A stretch of DNA of 64,000 nucleotides from Daphnia carinata (Eukaryota; Arthropoda; Branchiopoda; Diplostraca; Daphniidae), in contig NC_081336.1 in assembly GCF_022539665.2 (NCBI RefSeq), positions 3,922,221-3,986,220 of the forward strand. The letters run 5' to 3'. Made by a program: the position numbers and the translations under genes. Shown here piece after piece: positions 50,857 through 62,800 of this stretch; position 1 is the first letter of the stretch, and the number at the start of each line of letters is the position of its first letter. The notes under the pieces were generated by a model, which saw only the letters and a list, made by a program, of their open reading frames with translations, ran no database searches and had not been told where the DNA came from.

Positions 50857-51032
50857 ATGGCAATCCGTTTTACCCCTGCCCCCCCCCCCCCCCTCCGCAA
50901 AAAAAAAAATATAAATAAAAATATCGGCCTTACTTTCTGTTTTACTGCTACCCACCGGTAGATGGCGATAGCAGTGAAATAGAAAAAAAGGCCAATATTT
51001 TTCTTTTTTTGGGGGGTAAAACGGATTGCCAT
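50857..51032. mobile_element. 176-bp foldback element
   Basis: Both ends carry ATGGCAATCCGTTTTACCCC in inverted orientation. The arms pair over most of their length and the centre is ACCGGT flanked by CTGCTA..TAGCAG-like strings. Outer flanks resemble pieces of a tRNA-like unit (GGCGAATGGGTAAG on the left, ATCGATTCCC on the right). Confidence 0.7.
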
Positions 51033-51183
51033 AATCGATTCCCTAACTTGTCAAAAATTGTATGCGTGCAAAAGTGATGGATTTATGCATGAACACTATT
51101 TCTTTTAATTTCGTTTAGGTATTAATTGTAAACACGTGTTGCCACGAAATTATCCAAAAAAAAATTATATGTATAAATACCGG

Positions 51184-51252
51184 AGTTCTTGCTCAATGGT
51201 TGAGCATCGGGTAACTATGCCGATAGTCTAGGGTTCGATTCCCCAAATTGTC
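51184..51252 (+). repeat. tRNA-like sequence 8
   Basis: TTGCTCAATGGTTGAGCATC (box A) and CTAGGGTTCGATTCCCC (box B) have normal spacing. The bases after it (TGTCAAGTTGAAA) match those after tRNA-like sequence 2. Confidence 0.55.
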
Positions 51253-51407
51253 AAGTTGAAATATGAATCTAAATAATCTGAAATTTGACACAGCACAAAA
51301 ACGCGGTGCCGTGAATGTAGTTGGTTATATGAAGTTATATCATTTGTGCGCGGTTTTAAATTTAGGACTTACTTTAGGGTTTTACTTTAGCGTATTGAAG
51401 ATGTAAC

Positions 51408-51480
51408 ATCAGTGTTAGCTCAGTGGTAGAGCGTCGGATTACTTTGCTTGATATCTTGGGTTCGATTCCCAGCAAAGACG
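51408..51480 (+). repeat. tRNA-like sequence 9, head of element copy 3
   Basis: TTAGCTCAGTGGTAGAGCGTC and TTGGGTTCGATTCCCAG are close to canonical box A and box B. It precedes the third hairpin-chain element by about 140 bases. Confidence 0.6.
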
Positions 51481-51621
51481 AGCATATATATGTGTTACAT
51501 GCAACAATTAATATGGGTAAAACATTCACACAATTGCCAATGAAATAATATGTAGAGATGTAATAAAAGGAATAAACAAAAATAAGTTTCATATCTAAAA
51601 CAAAAGCTTTTTGTTTTTTGC

Positions 51622-51975
51622 GTCAACTACGGTAAGGGAGGACCCTACTCAGGAGTAGAGTCTCCCCCTACCTTAGTTGATTCACCGGGGAGATTACCTG
51701 GTGCGTGGCTAAGAGAAGCCGGAAAAGAATGAAGAGTGATGATCGGACAAGTTTTTACGTGAGCGATTAACCGTTATTCGGATTTGTGGGTAGCCCCAAA
51801 ACCCTCCAATGATATCATAGAGCCAGGGGAACCCCCACGTCCCCTTTCCGGACAGCGCACTCACAACCTTTACTGCTGATCACAGTAGGGGCATGATCCC
51901 CTACGGGCTTATTACAAATCTAGGGGAAAGGGGGCCACAGAAAAGAAGGGAGCCCAGATATGCACTTCAAATTTA
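51622..51975 (+). repeat. Third, diverged copy of the hairpin-chain element
   Basis: It has the same order of hairpins as copy R. Hairpin 1 spans 51622-51681 with a longer 17-position stem (two mismatches) and a nested stem. Hairpin 2 is CACCGGG/CCTGGTG, hairpin 3 GGCT/AGCC, hairpin 4 TACTG/CAGTA (51871-51887) and hairpin 5 GTAGGGG/CCCCTAC (51885-51904). It ends with the same GGGAGCCCAGATATGCACTT string. Confidence 0.8.
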
Positions 51976-52975
51976 AAACAAAAATACCATTACATGTGAG
52001 AAATCCACTGGATCCGGAGATCTTCAGTCTTCTTTCAACTATTATCATCTTTTTACAGCAAGCCTCCATCAATATCCTCTTCCATATCGTGGTCGATATT
52101 ATTTGCTGCAATTCACTTCGCGTGCGTCATGTGGGCGGTTGCTGGGGAAAATTTCGTGAAAGAATTTCTGCATAGATTATAAAAATTGATCACTAATGAT
52201 TCACATTTCACAGTCAAAATTAATAACTAACTGAAAAACAATTTTCTACTTATCTCGTATTCGCCTTCGGAGACACCGATATTGTCAAAATTATTCCCAA
52301 CAACCGTCATCCTTGTTTTTCGCCTGAGCAACATGTGATAACAAACAACAGTTACCTAAATTACGATGTCGATTTCCATGTTGAATAGTATTAAGCTTTT
52401 ACCTAAAATGGTAAGATCCAAGTTCGCTACCAGACAACAATCAGGTCATAAATGTCTCATAATTTGCACGTCTTTTAGGTACACACCTACACAAATAAAC
52501 GTGACCCGCGTCCCAAACCGTTGCGGTGGCTCATACCCTAAACGGATAACATTTGGAAATTTATGGTCTGAATATTGGTAGTGAATTTTCAAACAATTAC
52601 CTAGATTCATGACCGTAATTCCAAGTTTTCATACAAACCATAACGATATGATCTACTGACTTGCAACTAATCCAGTTTAGAAATGTTTTTAGCTGTTTCG
52701 CGGTAATCTTAGCCTCGTTAGGCTTAAAATGCAAGTTGCCGTGCATAAACGTACCAAACGTAAAGGTAGATTGATTACCAGAAACTTACGTCCATCTTCG
52801 ACGAATGTTACCAAATCCAGTGGCTAGAGCACCAACCTACTATTTTTATGAATTCACAATTGGATATGCTATTGAATGCCAAAGAATTGTAAAAAATAAT
52901 ACGTGGACGAGGAGAAGTTAAGCTATTTAGACACGACTTCTTCGGTGATTTTTCATAGTATTCATATTAAAAATA
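51976..52975. other. Intergenic, AT-rich
   Basis: No gene is supported and no further copy of the neighbouring elements is obvious. Confidence 0.4.
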
Positions 52976-53591
52976 TCATAGTAGACAGGAGGTGTTGGTA
53001 TATAATTCATTCAACGTAGATGTTTTCTTCCACACCTACAAGAATGAATAAGTTAAAAGTAAATATCAAATTTTTCACATAATGGGAGAAACTTACCTCA
53101 GCTAATACTGGTGAAATTTTATTTTTAAAAATACATGTTGAACAAAACGTCAAATTTAACAACCATAACTGTGTAAAGAGTATAGATGTAAAAGGCAACC
53201 TTGTTTCAAAAATAAACTGTTGTTAGAAAGCTAATAATACCATTTAGACAAGACAACCATCAGATTTCCCAATTTTTCCCCAAACTTCAGGTAACCTACA
53301 CTAGTTTAATCATCCAAAATAACATAAAAAGTAAGATGCTGGCAAAACCAGTGTCTTCACAACAGACAACTACACTTAACTTACTACCAGCCACAAGAAC
53401 CCAAAAGAAAATCAATTAGTGATACCAAACAGTTATTAGCCATCACTAATAAAAGTACCTCCTTCACATGCAAGAAATTTCCACATCTAAAATCAATCTT
53501 GCAACTGGCACTGGCACATACTGAGAGCTTAGAAACCCAACAAATTCACTCCAGGGAAAGAATGGTGATTTGCGAGTAGACAGGGCATCAC
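52976..53591 (-). CDS. Unidentified minus-strand gene, 3' exons
   Basis: Three exons join in phase: 53468-53591, 53097-53199 and 52976-53035 (TGA). Splice sites are normal (donors GTGAAG and GTAAGT; acceptors TTTCAG, AAACAAG, TTGTAG). The product has SPFFPWSEFVGFLSSQYVPV, then DVEISC, a hydrophobic stretch FTSILFTQLWLLNLTF that could be a membrane segment, and a polar end. The first exon needs one base from an upstream exon that I could not find; a stretch at about 53690-53750 looks coding (HVDRHKWIYLCRFGVDTLNP) but its donor phase does not fit. The function is unknown. It may be a fragment. Confidence 0.4.
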
Positions 53592-53831
53592 CTGAAATAA
53601 TAAATAACCATGTTCAAAATAGTAAGTTATGTAGAAAAAAGGTGTAAATGGTGGACAAAATCTCTACTAAGATCAGATTGAGGTGAAAACTTGAATGCTT
53701 AATGTCCAACATTCATTAGGATTCAAAGTATCGACTCCAAAACGACACAGATATATCCATTTGTGACGATCCACATGGATATATCACCTAGTTGACAGAA
53801 ACAACTAGTAACTTTCTTAACATTGCTAGTT

Positions 53832-54196
53832 AAAAAAGCCGACGCTAACGTTATTCGAGGAATCTGTTGTGAAAATATGGACTTCCGAAAGTCGAATTCA
53901 ACACATGTGACGTTCGCTAAAATACAGAAGGATAAAAAGTATTAAACAACGTCCGTTTTCCACGAATTGTCAAAAAAGTGCAATGTGCAATTTTCTAGTG
54001 TTGGGGATAAAAAAAGCCGACGTTAACGTTATTCGAGGAATCTGTTGTGAAAATATGGACTTCCGAAAGTCGAATTCAACACATGTGACGTTCGCTAAAA
54101 TACAGAAGGATAAAAAGGAAAAAAAACATTACGTTAAACAACGGCCCGTACTTTCCACGGGGCTCTATTGTCAAAAAGTGCAATGTGCAATTTTCC
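53832..54196. repeat. Tandem duplication upstream of DTL
   Basis: The unit 53832-53996 is repeated at 54009-54196 with long identical runs, for example from TTATTCGAGGAATCTG through the stretch ending CAGAAGGATAAAAAG. The second copy has two short insertions. It lies 370-730 bases before the DTL start codon. Confidence 0.95.
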
Positions 54197-54447
54197 AACC
54201 AGGTGGTGCTGCTGTGGTAATTGTGCTCTATCGGGTAATTTGAAAGGTAAAATCGCTGGGTTAACAAAAAAATCAATAACTTAATCGAAAACAGCATTCA
54301 ACTTTGATTATGCCGTATGATTTTTGTCGATCGTCCAAATTAGAAATTTGGCAAAAATCGGTCCACCGGTGTACCGTTTTTTTTTGCTTACCGTAAAATA
54401 GTTTACCAGCATGGCAACACCGTCTTTGTTGTGTCTTCATTTTGTCA

Positions 54448-54455
54448 TTTCGCGC
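54448..54455 (+). promoter_or_regulatory. E2F-type site upstream of DTL
   Basis: TTTCGCGC, the textbook E2F/DP consensus, lies 110 bases before the ATG. DTL is a known G1/S-induced gene in animals. Confidence 0.6.
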
Positions 54456-54564
54456 CTTTGTTTTTATTCAGAACATATGGAGCAGGAGTGATAGGTTTTA
54501 TGAAAATAAGTATTACAACGTTTGTTTTTCCCTCCCCACGTTTTTCAAAATCCAGTAAGCAAAT

Positions 54565-56725
54565 ATGATCCCTCAACTGATCAATCGGCAATATGGATTG
54601 ACAACTGGTAAGAAGTTGTCTCGCTTATGAATAGTAAAGTAAACTGCTTGGTAAACGTTATTGATATCGCACAGGAAAAGAAGAATTTCCAGTTGATTTC
54701 TTGTTAACAAAGCTAAAGTGTCATCAAGATGATGAATATCCAGGGATATATTCTACCTCAAATTCTGCACCAAGTTCAGATTTACTGTATGCTTGTAAAT
54801 TTGCTCAATCAACTGGTTTTGAACACATTGTTGCACTTGCGAATGAAGATGGGAAGATTGCTTTGCAAGACACCAATATTGTGGGAAAGTCAAGGCCCAT
54901 TCATGGATTTCAGGCACATGAAAATGCAATATTTGATCTCTGTTGGGCCCCATCAAAGTGGCAAATCGTAACTGCTAGTGGCGACCAAACTTCAATTCTT
55001 TTTGACATTGGTAGTAGCTCAATCAGTCCAATTTCCATCTTTAGAGGTCATACAGCAAGCATAAAATCAGTTGACTTTTCCCCAACAAATTCATGTAAGT
55101 CTGCCCTAGAAATTATTTTAGATTAAATTATTTTCACATGTTAAAAAATATATATTTCTTCAGCTTTGTTTGCTTCTGGCTCTCGTGATGGTTCCATAAT
55201 GGTCTGGGATATTAGAGGAAGCTTCCAACTTAAAGCTGAAAATGTCATTAAAAATGCTCATCCCATTCAAGGTGAAACTCATCTCATTTTTTATAATGAT
55301 AAATCAGTGATAATGTTAACACTTTTATTATAATAGCCCTTGCAGAAGTGAAAACTTCACGTACCAAACGGAGGGCCACCCCCAGTACTACCTCTGGTGT
55401 TAGCAGCGTCACTTCAGTCTTGTTCCAAAACGATTACACCCTTATAAGTGCGGGAGCAGCAGATGGGTAAAAGCTTTTTTTTTTTTTCATAAGTTATCTT
55501 TGAGACGCGACTTAATTGCAAACATTTTGTTTTAGAAATATTCACGTTTGGGACCTCAGGAAGAATTATACTGGTATGTAACCTGGACGTTTCCGGTAAC
55601 TAGAAAAAAAGATACTAATATCGCCTTTAATTGCCTTCTATAGTGTACAAAGGTGATCCGTTACCGAAAATGTCAATTCCTTATGGTGTATTCACGTGCC
55701 GAAGTGGAATAGCCAGCCTTTCACTAAATCCAGGGAAAACCCTTCTTTATGCTGGTGCGATGGATGACGTTATTTACGAATTTAACGTTGCGTCGTATAA
55801 TGAAAACCCAGGTATTTGAAAATCAATTTTGTAAAGGTCTAAGTTGGTAACTTTACCCATCTGATGATAGTCGGTGTGTATGGTGGGCATGAACAGCATT
55901 CGTTTTACATCAAATCTTGTTTGAGTGGCGATGGCAAGTACTTAATTAGCGGATCTAGTGATGACCACGCATACATCTGGAAAATCGGTGCAGGCCCTCA
56001 GCCACTGCTCAAACTCGACGGTCACGGTGCGGAAGTGACTTGCGTTGCGTGGTCTCCCAGCAACGTTCCAAAAGTATATAAAAATTACAGTTATCTTAAA
56101 TGAATGGACCTCGATAACAATTTTTTTTTAGGTCATCACGTGCGCAGATGACGTTCGGCACCGGATTTGGAGAATTAACACAGCAAAAGAAGCTCACCAT
56201 ACAGAAAACGTAAATGAGATCAGAGGACGTGCTTATAAATTCGATGCTCAAACTCCTATTCCCAAATCTTGTGAAGAAGTTTTAAATAGGCTGAAAAAGA
56301 AGGTCAACAATGTACCTTCTTTAGGCTGCAAAACCCCCAAGTCAATCCTTAAGATCAACCAAAATACTCGCATGCCCAATAGAACCCCCGATATTCCCGC
56401 TAACTCTCCCTGCCCATCAAATGAACGGCTATCAGTTTACACACCCCGAATGGCACTGTCGCCCTTAAAAAGTATTAATGAACTGACTCCAAGTCACAGT
56501 GGCAATAGTAGTAATTTTAACCGAGCCGCGGCCTCCCGTCGACTAGAAATGGATGAGGCAAGTTATGCTTCTCCTACTAGAGACCTCCCTAACTACGTAG
56601 CTGATGGGTTGTCTCCGCACAGTAGAACCAGGTCTGGCACAAAGAGGAAAAAGTTAGATTGGCTCACTGATCTCAGTCGGAAGATAACTCCGAATTCACA
56701 TTCTAAAGGACGAAAGATCAAATAA
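54565..56725 (+). CDS. DTL: CRL4 substrate receptor DTL/Cdt2 (WD40)
   Basis: Eight exons join to about 567 residues: 54565-54607, 54675-55094, 55164-55271, 55337-55466, 55536-55573, 55644-55811, 55871-56073 and 56132-56725. WD40 repeats fill the first 400 residues (AHENAIFDLCWAPSKWQIVT, GHTASIKSVDFSPT, FASGSRDGSIMVWDIRGS, VWDLRKNYT, YLISGSSDDHAYIWK, GHGAEVTCVAWSPS). Two WDxR motifs (WDIR, WDLR) are those that dock on DDB1. The C-terminal 150 residues are basic and rich in SP/TP sites (TPRMALSPLK). With CUL4-DDB1 it destroys CDT1, p21 and SET8 on chromatin-bound PCNA during S phase and after damage. It is shorter than the human protein (730) because of the tail. I see no clear PIP box at the end. 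Confidence 0.96.
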
Positions 56726-56786
56726 ATTGCAAATCAAACGTAATAATATTCTGCCACTGTAATTTACCGAATGCCTTTTTTACATA

Positions 56787-56792
56787 AATAAA
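56787..56792 (+). terminator. Poly(A) signal of DTL
   Basis: AATAAA lies 61 bases after the DTL stop and 17 bases before the POLE stop codon on the other strand, so the transcripts probably overlap. Confidence 0.75.
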
Positions 56793-56808
56793 AGAACGAT
56801 TTTCCCTT

Positions 56809-59800
56809 TTACTTATTTACCTTTTGATTCATTTTCAATAGTTGAACTACGGTTTCATGAAGAAGTGTGAGGTTAAATTTTTTGCTAACTCGCTCAAAAA
56901 TGGCCAAAGTTTGCAACAAATTTGAGGAAGATTGCAATAGCTGAAACTCACCTGCACAAGAGCAAAACTGAGATAAGTTCTCCCGTTTGATCTACATAAA
57001 AAAGTTTAGCATGGATTAAATAATAATTTCTACGAATATGAAGATGAAAAGCAAATAGTACCTGTTTGCATTTTTTGCACTGCAAATCCTGCAATACAAA
57101 GCTCATGGTTTTCCGGTTGACTACATCTAACAGCATGGATTCAATTTCATCACTGTCGTAACTGGATTTACAAAGCGGGCATTGCCATGTAGGTCTGTTA
57201 AACAATAGGCAATGTTAGATTTTTGATATCATCACTTTTATATCATTAAGAAAATAATTACATTCCGCGATCTTCTGACTCGTGTGGATCTCTGCATAAA
57301 ACGATGTCTCGGCAGTGATTACAAGTAGGGCAAATATCTTCCGGTAAAATAAACGACATGCACGAATCTTTCCATTCGGCATCTTGACTAAACTCTCCAA
57401 CTCCAATCAGTTTGAGGAGATTTCTTCGCAATTTTGTGACCTCTTCCTCGATATTAGGGTCTAACTGAAACACGCGACAGACGGCTTTGACGAATTCTAG
57501 TGAAGGGTTACTCAGTCCATCTGTGCCATGGTGACCCTGCAGCTGTTTGTGAAGCTTTTGAACAACACGGAAAAGATGTTGAGCGATCTCTTGGTCGATG
57601 AGTTCACGCGTAAATTCTTTTAGGGAATCCGGAGTTGGACCAACTTTACTGCGCTGTGTCTGTGAAGATTGGATGCGTCGTACTGGCGTGGCACCGGGCA
57701 TGCGATCGCCATAAGATTCTGCCAAGTGGTCATGAATAGCTGAAATGTATGTGGCAATTACGGTGTTGAAATACTCTTGACAAGGGGGATCTTCTGGAAA
57801 ATATTTGACTACGTCCCAGTTCATTTCTACGGCCGTTCCTTCTTCTTCCTCATCTTCAGTAAAACTAGTGTCTACGGTACCTTCTAGCGGAGAAAATGGT
57901 AATGAATAAATGAAATTTATTAAAAAACAGAAAAGCGAAAGCAAAATAAAAAAATGTGTGCCAACCTTCACCCTCCTTTGTAGAATCTGTCTTTCCTTTA
58001 ACACCACCGTAATTAGCTGGATCGAGCCAAACAAGCAATTGCCAACAATGTTGAACATTCAACTCCAGGCTACGGAAAAGTTCCTTCTGGTGCAGACTAG
58101 CACACACAAAACTTATGTACGACAAAGCATCAGGTATGCGCCGCTTTTTGGTGCCCAAGACGATTCGGCCAAAGTCAGCGTAGACGACGGTGGCTCCTAG
58201 TCGCTGAAATTCCGCCAACAGCTGAACGAAATACTTGCGCATTAGATTTTGAAGCATACGGCGCAATGCTGGATCCTACACAAAATGTTTTTTATAATTA
58301 TGTAAATAAAATGAAATGAAATGAATATTTGTTTACATAAAGTAAAGCTGAGGGGCTGCGCAACCATCTGTAGAAATGAATAACTGGTACGAAATGAAAA
58401 TTGCATTAACGACGTACACAGCCATAATAAAAAAAAATCAGCTAATGTTCATTGTTTTACCTTGGAAATCAGCAAACACATTACGATGAACTGATATATC
58501 TCGAAGCCAGGAAGCTACCACTGATTTTAGAACTCGAAAGACTGTCGCGCACATGGCTGACTCGCTGTAACTGCTAAGCTCTGGGCCGCTAGTATCGTTG
58601 AGCATGTCCTATTTACACCAGAATGATCCACGTGAATCGATTATTACTTTTAACTGAAAAATCAAAAACCTTAAGTGATGTTTGCGGCACGTCAAAGGCA
58701 GTGCTTGAGCTTGTGCCTTCAATGTCCAAAACATGATGTGACTGTAACAAGGTTGTGACTGCCAACGCATCGACGTCCATCTCAACACACACATTGCTGT
58801 ATACGCCGGGATTGTTGACTACCAGCGTTGTCGTAGCATCCTCAACTTCGGTAACGAGTCGGTTGTCATCTGCCTCTTTGCCGCCGAGATCAGGTCGTGC
58901 AGTCGGTGAGCACCAAAGAACACAATTGTTGCGGATTAGATGGCGGGCGAAAAACAAATCAGCGCCGAAAAGATTGGCGTCAGATGGCAAATTTCCAATT
59001 GGAATATGAAAATAACGGCATTGCTCCAGGTTGGCATCGAGGACGGAGCGTAGGCGAAGAAAATGACGCAAACAAGCTTTTGAGCCTATTCTCTGCCAGT
59101 CGAGCACATTGTACAAGCCATCAGGATCAGTGCTGTGGATGGGAACAAGCGGGAATTCATTGAGAGTTTGGATTTGCGAGGCAGTCGTAGATAAATCCTG
59201 AGGAGACTGGATGGCCACAAAAGTTGGCCCTCGTTTTTCATCTTTGTATGCTTGCAACAAACGGTTCATTTGACGGTAGACTTGGCGAATATCGGTTTCC
59301 ACTTGAATAGAAAATGAATAATCTCTAGCAGGTACTGAACTTTCATTAATATCAGCCTAGAAACAAATAAACTATTAAAATCGAAAGTTAGGGTAACGTA
59401 AAGAGACCCAAATTACCTGCGATAGTCTTTTCAATCGTTCCTCATTGTAAAGATTTGCCAAATTTGGCATTTGGTTGGTTCGAACCGTATCAACGATGAA
59501 AAAATTGGCCTAAGAGGATTGGCATGATGATAAATGTTTACAATGAAAATTTTTACATTTAAACACTTACCTTTTTGGCTGGTGGGGAGAACAGCACCAA
59601 CATAACTTTATTTCCACTTTTATAATGGTAAATGTACAGATACTTTAGTGTGTCGATCCCTGACTCCAGGTAGGGGTGATGAGCCAGCGTTTTAAATGTC
59701 AGCTGTGATAAATTGAAACTTTCGGTATCACCGGTTGGAATAAAACGCTGACTCCTGTCGACGGCACAAACACACCCAAGTTGCACTAACACGCGAAAAT

Positions 59801-62800
59801 CGAGCGGTACCTTTACAGGAAGTAATAAATTATTATAAACTTTTGCAGCGACAATCTTTAAAATGCTTCAAACCTGGGTTTCGTAAATTCCAGCATTGTC
59901 TGAAGTAGACAAATCAGCCATTAACTGATTAAAATTCTGTTGGTAGACTTCTTCGGGTACGCTATATTCGTACAGATTATAAACGCGATGGGAGCGAGGA
60001 AGTATCCGGTTTACCTTTCTCCAGATGGCTGATTCACTAGTAGCTTCCTTTTCTAAAGGTTTTTTCTTATTTAGGTAAAAAATACGCGGAACGGTTAATC
60101 GGATCTGGTGAAGTTCGTTGCCAACCAAAGCCCATAATCGAAACATGCCAGGCTGTGATGTTTCCATCACTTGCAGAACTTGCCACATCGAGGACAAAAG
60201 AGTTTGCTGGGCGCGTCGCAAGAATCCTCCTATGTTGGTCCGTAATACTCCTGCGCAAGAATTTCCTCCGGGGTTAGACGTGGAAGATGCTCCTGTATTG
60301 CTATTTGCTTCTTTTCCGCGACGAGCCACTCTCTGTTTTATCTGAATGGCCCACTTCTTTTTGTGATAGCGAATCCAAATTTCACGCTCTTCTCCTCCAG
60401 CTTTGCCCATCGGTGGTGGAGGGCCAAGTATTTCACGCCAGTTTTTATCCAATTCGTTGGCAGATTCGCTAACATTTCGTTTTCTTTTGGAGGTCACCGC
60501 CGGTCGCTTGGATCCAATACCATTGCTTCCACCCATATCTTCCATGTCTCCTACGACTGCTGAATCTCCTGAACCAGGATCATGAATTGGCTTTGTGGTG
60601 GTCTAGAATTTAACAATCAGGTTATGACAAGACTATTGTTGTTTTTCGTAATAAAAATCATGTATACCTTAAAAATTTCATTAATCCGTCTTTGCTTCAG
60701 GACATCATTCTTTTCCAGCATTCGTTTATGAAGCCAGTCCGGATGTTGAACTCTGGGAACAGGGTTGGAGACGCCTTGCAGTGCGGCTGGAATGGTAATA
60801 ATTTTTTGGATGCAACCACCAAGACGTTCAATGTAGTAATCCCAATCCAGAATAGTTCGAATGTCGAAATCCGTCAATGAGTTGTCCTTTAACCATTTTT
60901 TTAAATAATGACGTTTGACACTAGGCTCAGATTGAAAAATCGCCAAGGGAACAGCCCTCTCCGTTACAGGAGCACCTGTAAGGAATGAAAACGTTTAAGG
61001 TATGGTCACACAATTAAAAAGAGCGATGAAACATACCTTCTGGTTTCTTGGAAATGATGAAACGACAACTTAATCCAGCGTCTTTAACCATTTGATCACC
61101 CAAAAATTCAGCCAATCGTTTAGCTGTACTAATTGACGTTGATTTTTGTCCGCCGTATTCTTCTAATTTACGTGACATGGAGCGATTCTCTGAAATCAAC
61201 TCAAATAATTCAGAATCGGGCAGGTTCTCAGCTTTGCTATACAGCACGTCAAGCCAGTAGTCTGCAATTTTAGCCACCGCTTGATAGCACGTTTCAAGTA
61301 CGTATCACCTTGAAAAACATCTGTTAAACTCCGTAATTTACGATATCGCTTTTGTTAGTCTTTACCTTTGAGAAAAGCTTCAAATACAGACGACTGAAAA
61401 ATCTTTATAAGCTGAAGCTCTCCACGCCTTTTCACTTCAAACCCTTTCAATTCGGCAAGACTACCATCAAAGTTAAAAACGGCATAACGTTTTTTTAATT
61501 TTTTCCCTTCTTCTTTTGATGCAGGTAGTATCATTGCTAGATACGGACCATCAACTTCGAAAAAAATTGAGTTTTCGTCCCGTTGGATGTAGCTCAGGTT
61601 TTCAGGATCTACCAATTCATGGTACTGATTGTTTGTGAACGCATCCTTAACCATGGCATTCAAAATGGCACCTAAATTAGCAAGTGTAGATTAAGTATTA
61701 ATTCAAATTTTTAATAACGGGATAGCTCAAGCCTTACCTGGATATGATATGGTTATCTTTGGTTTCTTGGGATTTGAGGTTTTGATCACGTAGTTTTCCG
61801 GAAAAGATGATGGTAAAATACACCAAATACCATCGGTGTCAAGTTCCAGAGGGCGACCAATCTGTTCTATTAGTTCTCGAGCTTTTCGAATAATGCCAGC
61901 GCCCGTATGACACACAATACCAGCCATCTCCATGCTGTGCCAACGAGCACCTTTTCTCATGACGTAGCCGTAGAAAGAGTTGAGAATACATTTGTGAGCC
62001 AACTGCAGGGAGTCATAAAGAACTTCACGATTTTTGGCCGACTTTATTTCCCCTGCATCACCAAGCGCAATCGCTTCAGCAATTTGCTTCTTCGCCGTCT
62101 TATTCAAATTTTTATACTCATATCGTCGATCACGGAAAGCTCGAACGGTATCGACGTAAAAGCTGTTTTCCTATTCAAAGTAAAAATGTTTTCTTCACAT
62201 CAACTTTGGAATGTTTGACGTTGTTAAACCAACCAACCTTTTGACACACAGTCTGCTGCCGCTCTTCCGTGCGAGTTACGTGAACTTTCTTGTAGGCTTT
62301 GCGGCAGTATTCGGAAAGACGCTGTTTCTCTTTAGCAGATTGTTCTTCGCGACTAAGTTGGTGGAAAGCTCTGGTAGGCATCCCGGGAAGGATTGGTGGA
62401 AATTTTTCGTTCTCCAGCTGCTGCTGGATGCGTTGAAACTCACCACGCGTGGCTGGCATGAAATCACCGCGCCTTAATAACAAATATTTTCTTTTATGGT
62501 GTGCAACATTTAGGATAGTTGAAATTTATTCTTACCACATCCACGACATGTTACGTTGGCACTGAGCATCAGGCTGATTAAAATCGCATGATGCGCAAAC
62601 ACTTTCGTCAACCATCGCAGAAGGTTGATGACGGTTAGTCAGAATAATATTTTGATACATAGCACCGACATCCAAGTGATAAATGATAGGTAACTCAATT
62701 CGGTTTGGAGCATCGCGAAGACCGGTGAGTTTTTCTTTAATATCATCAATAACTTCATCTAAATTCGTGACTTGCTCGATAGGAACCTACCACACAAGTC

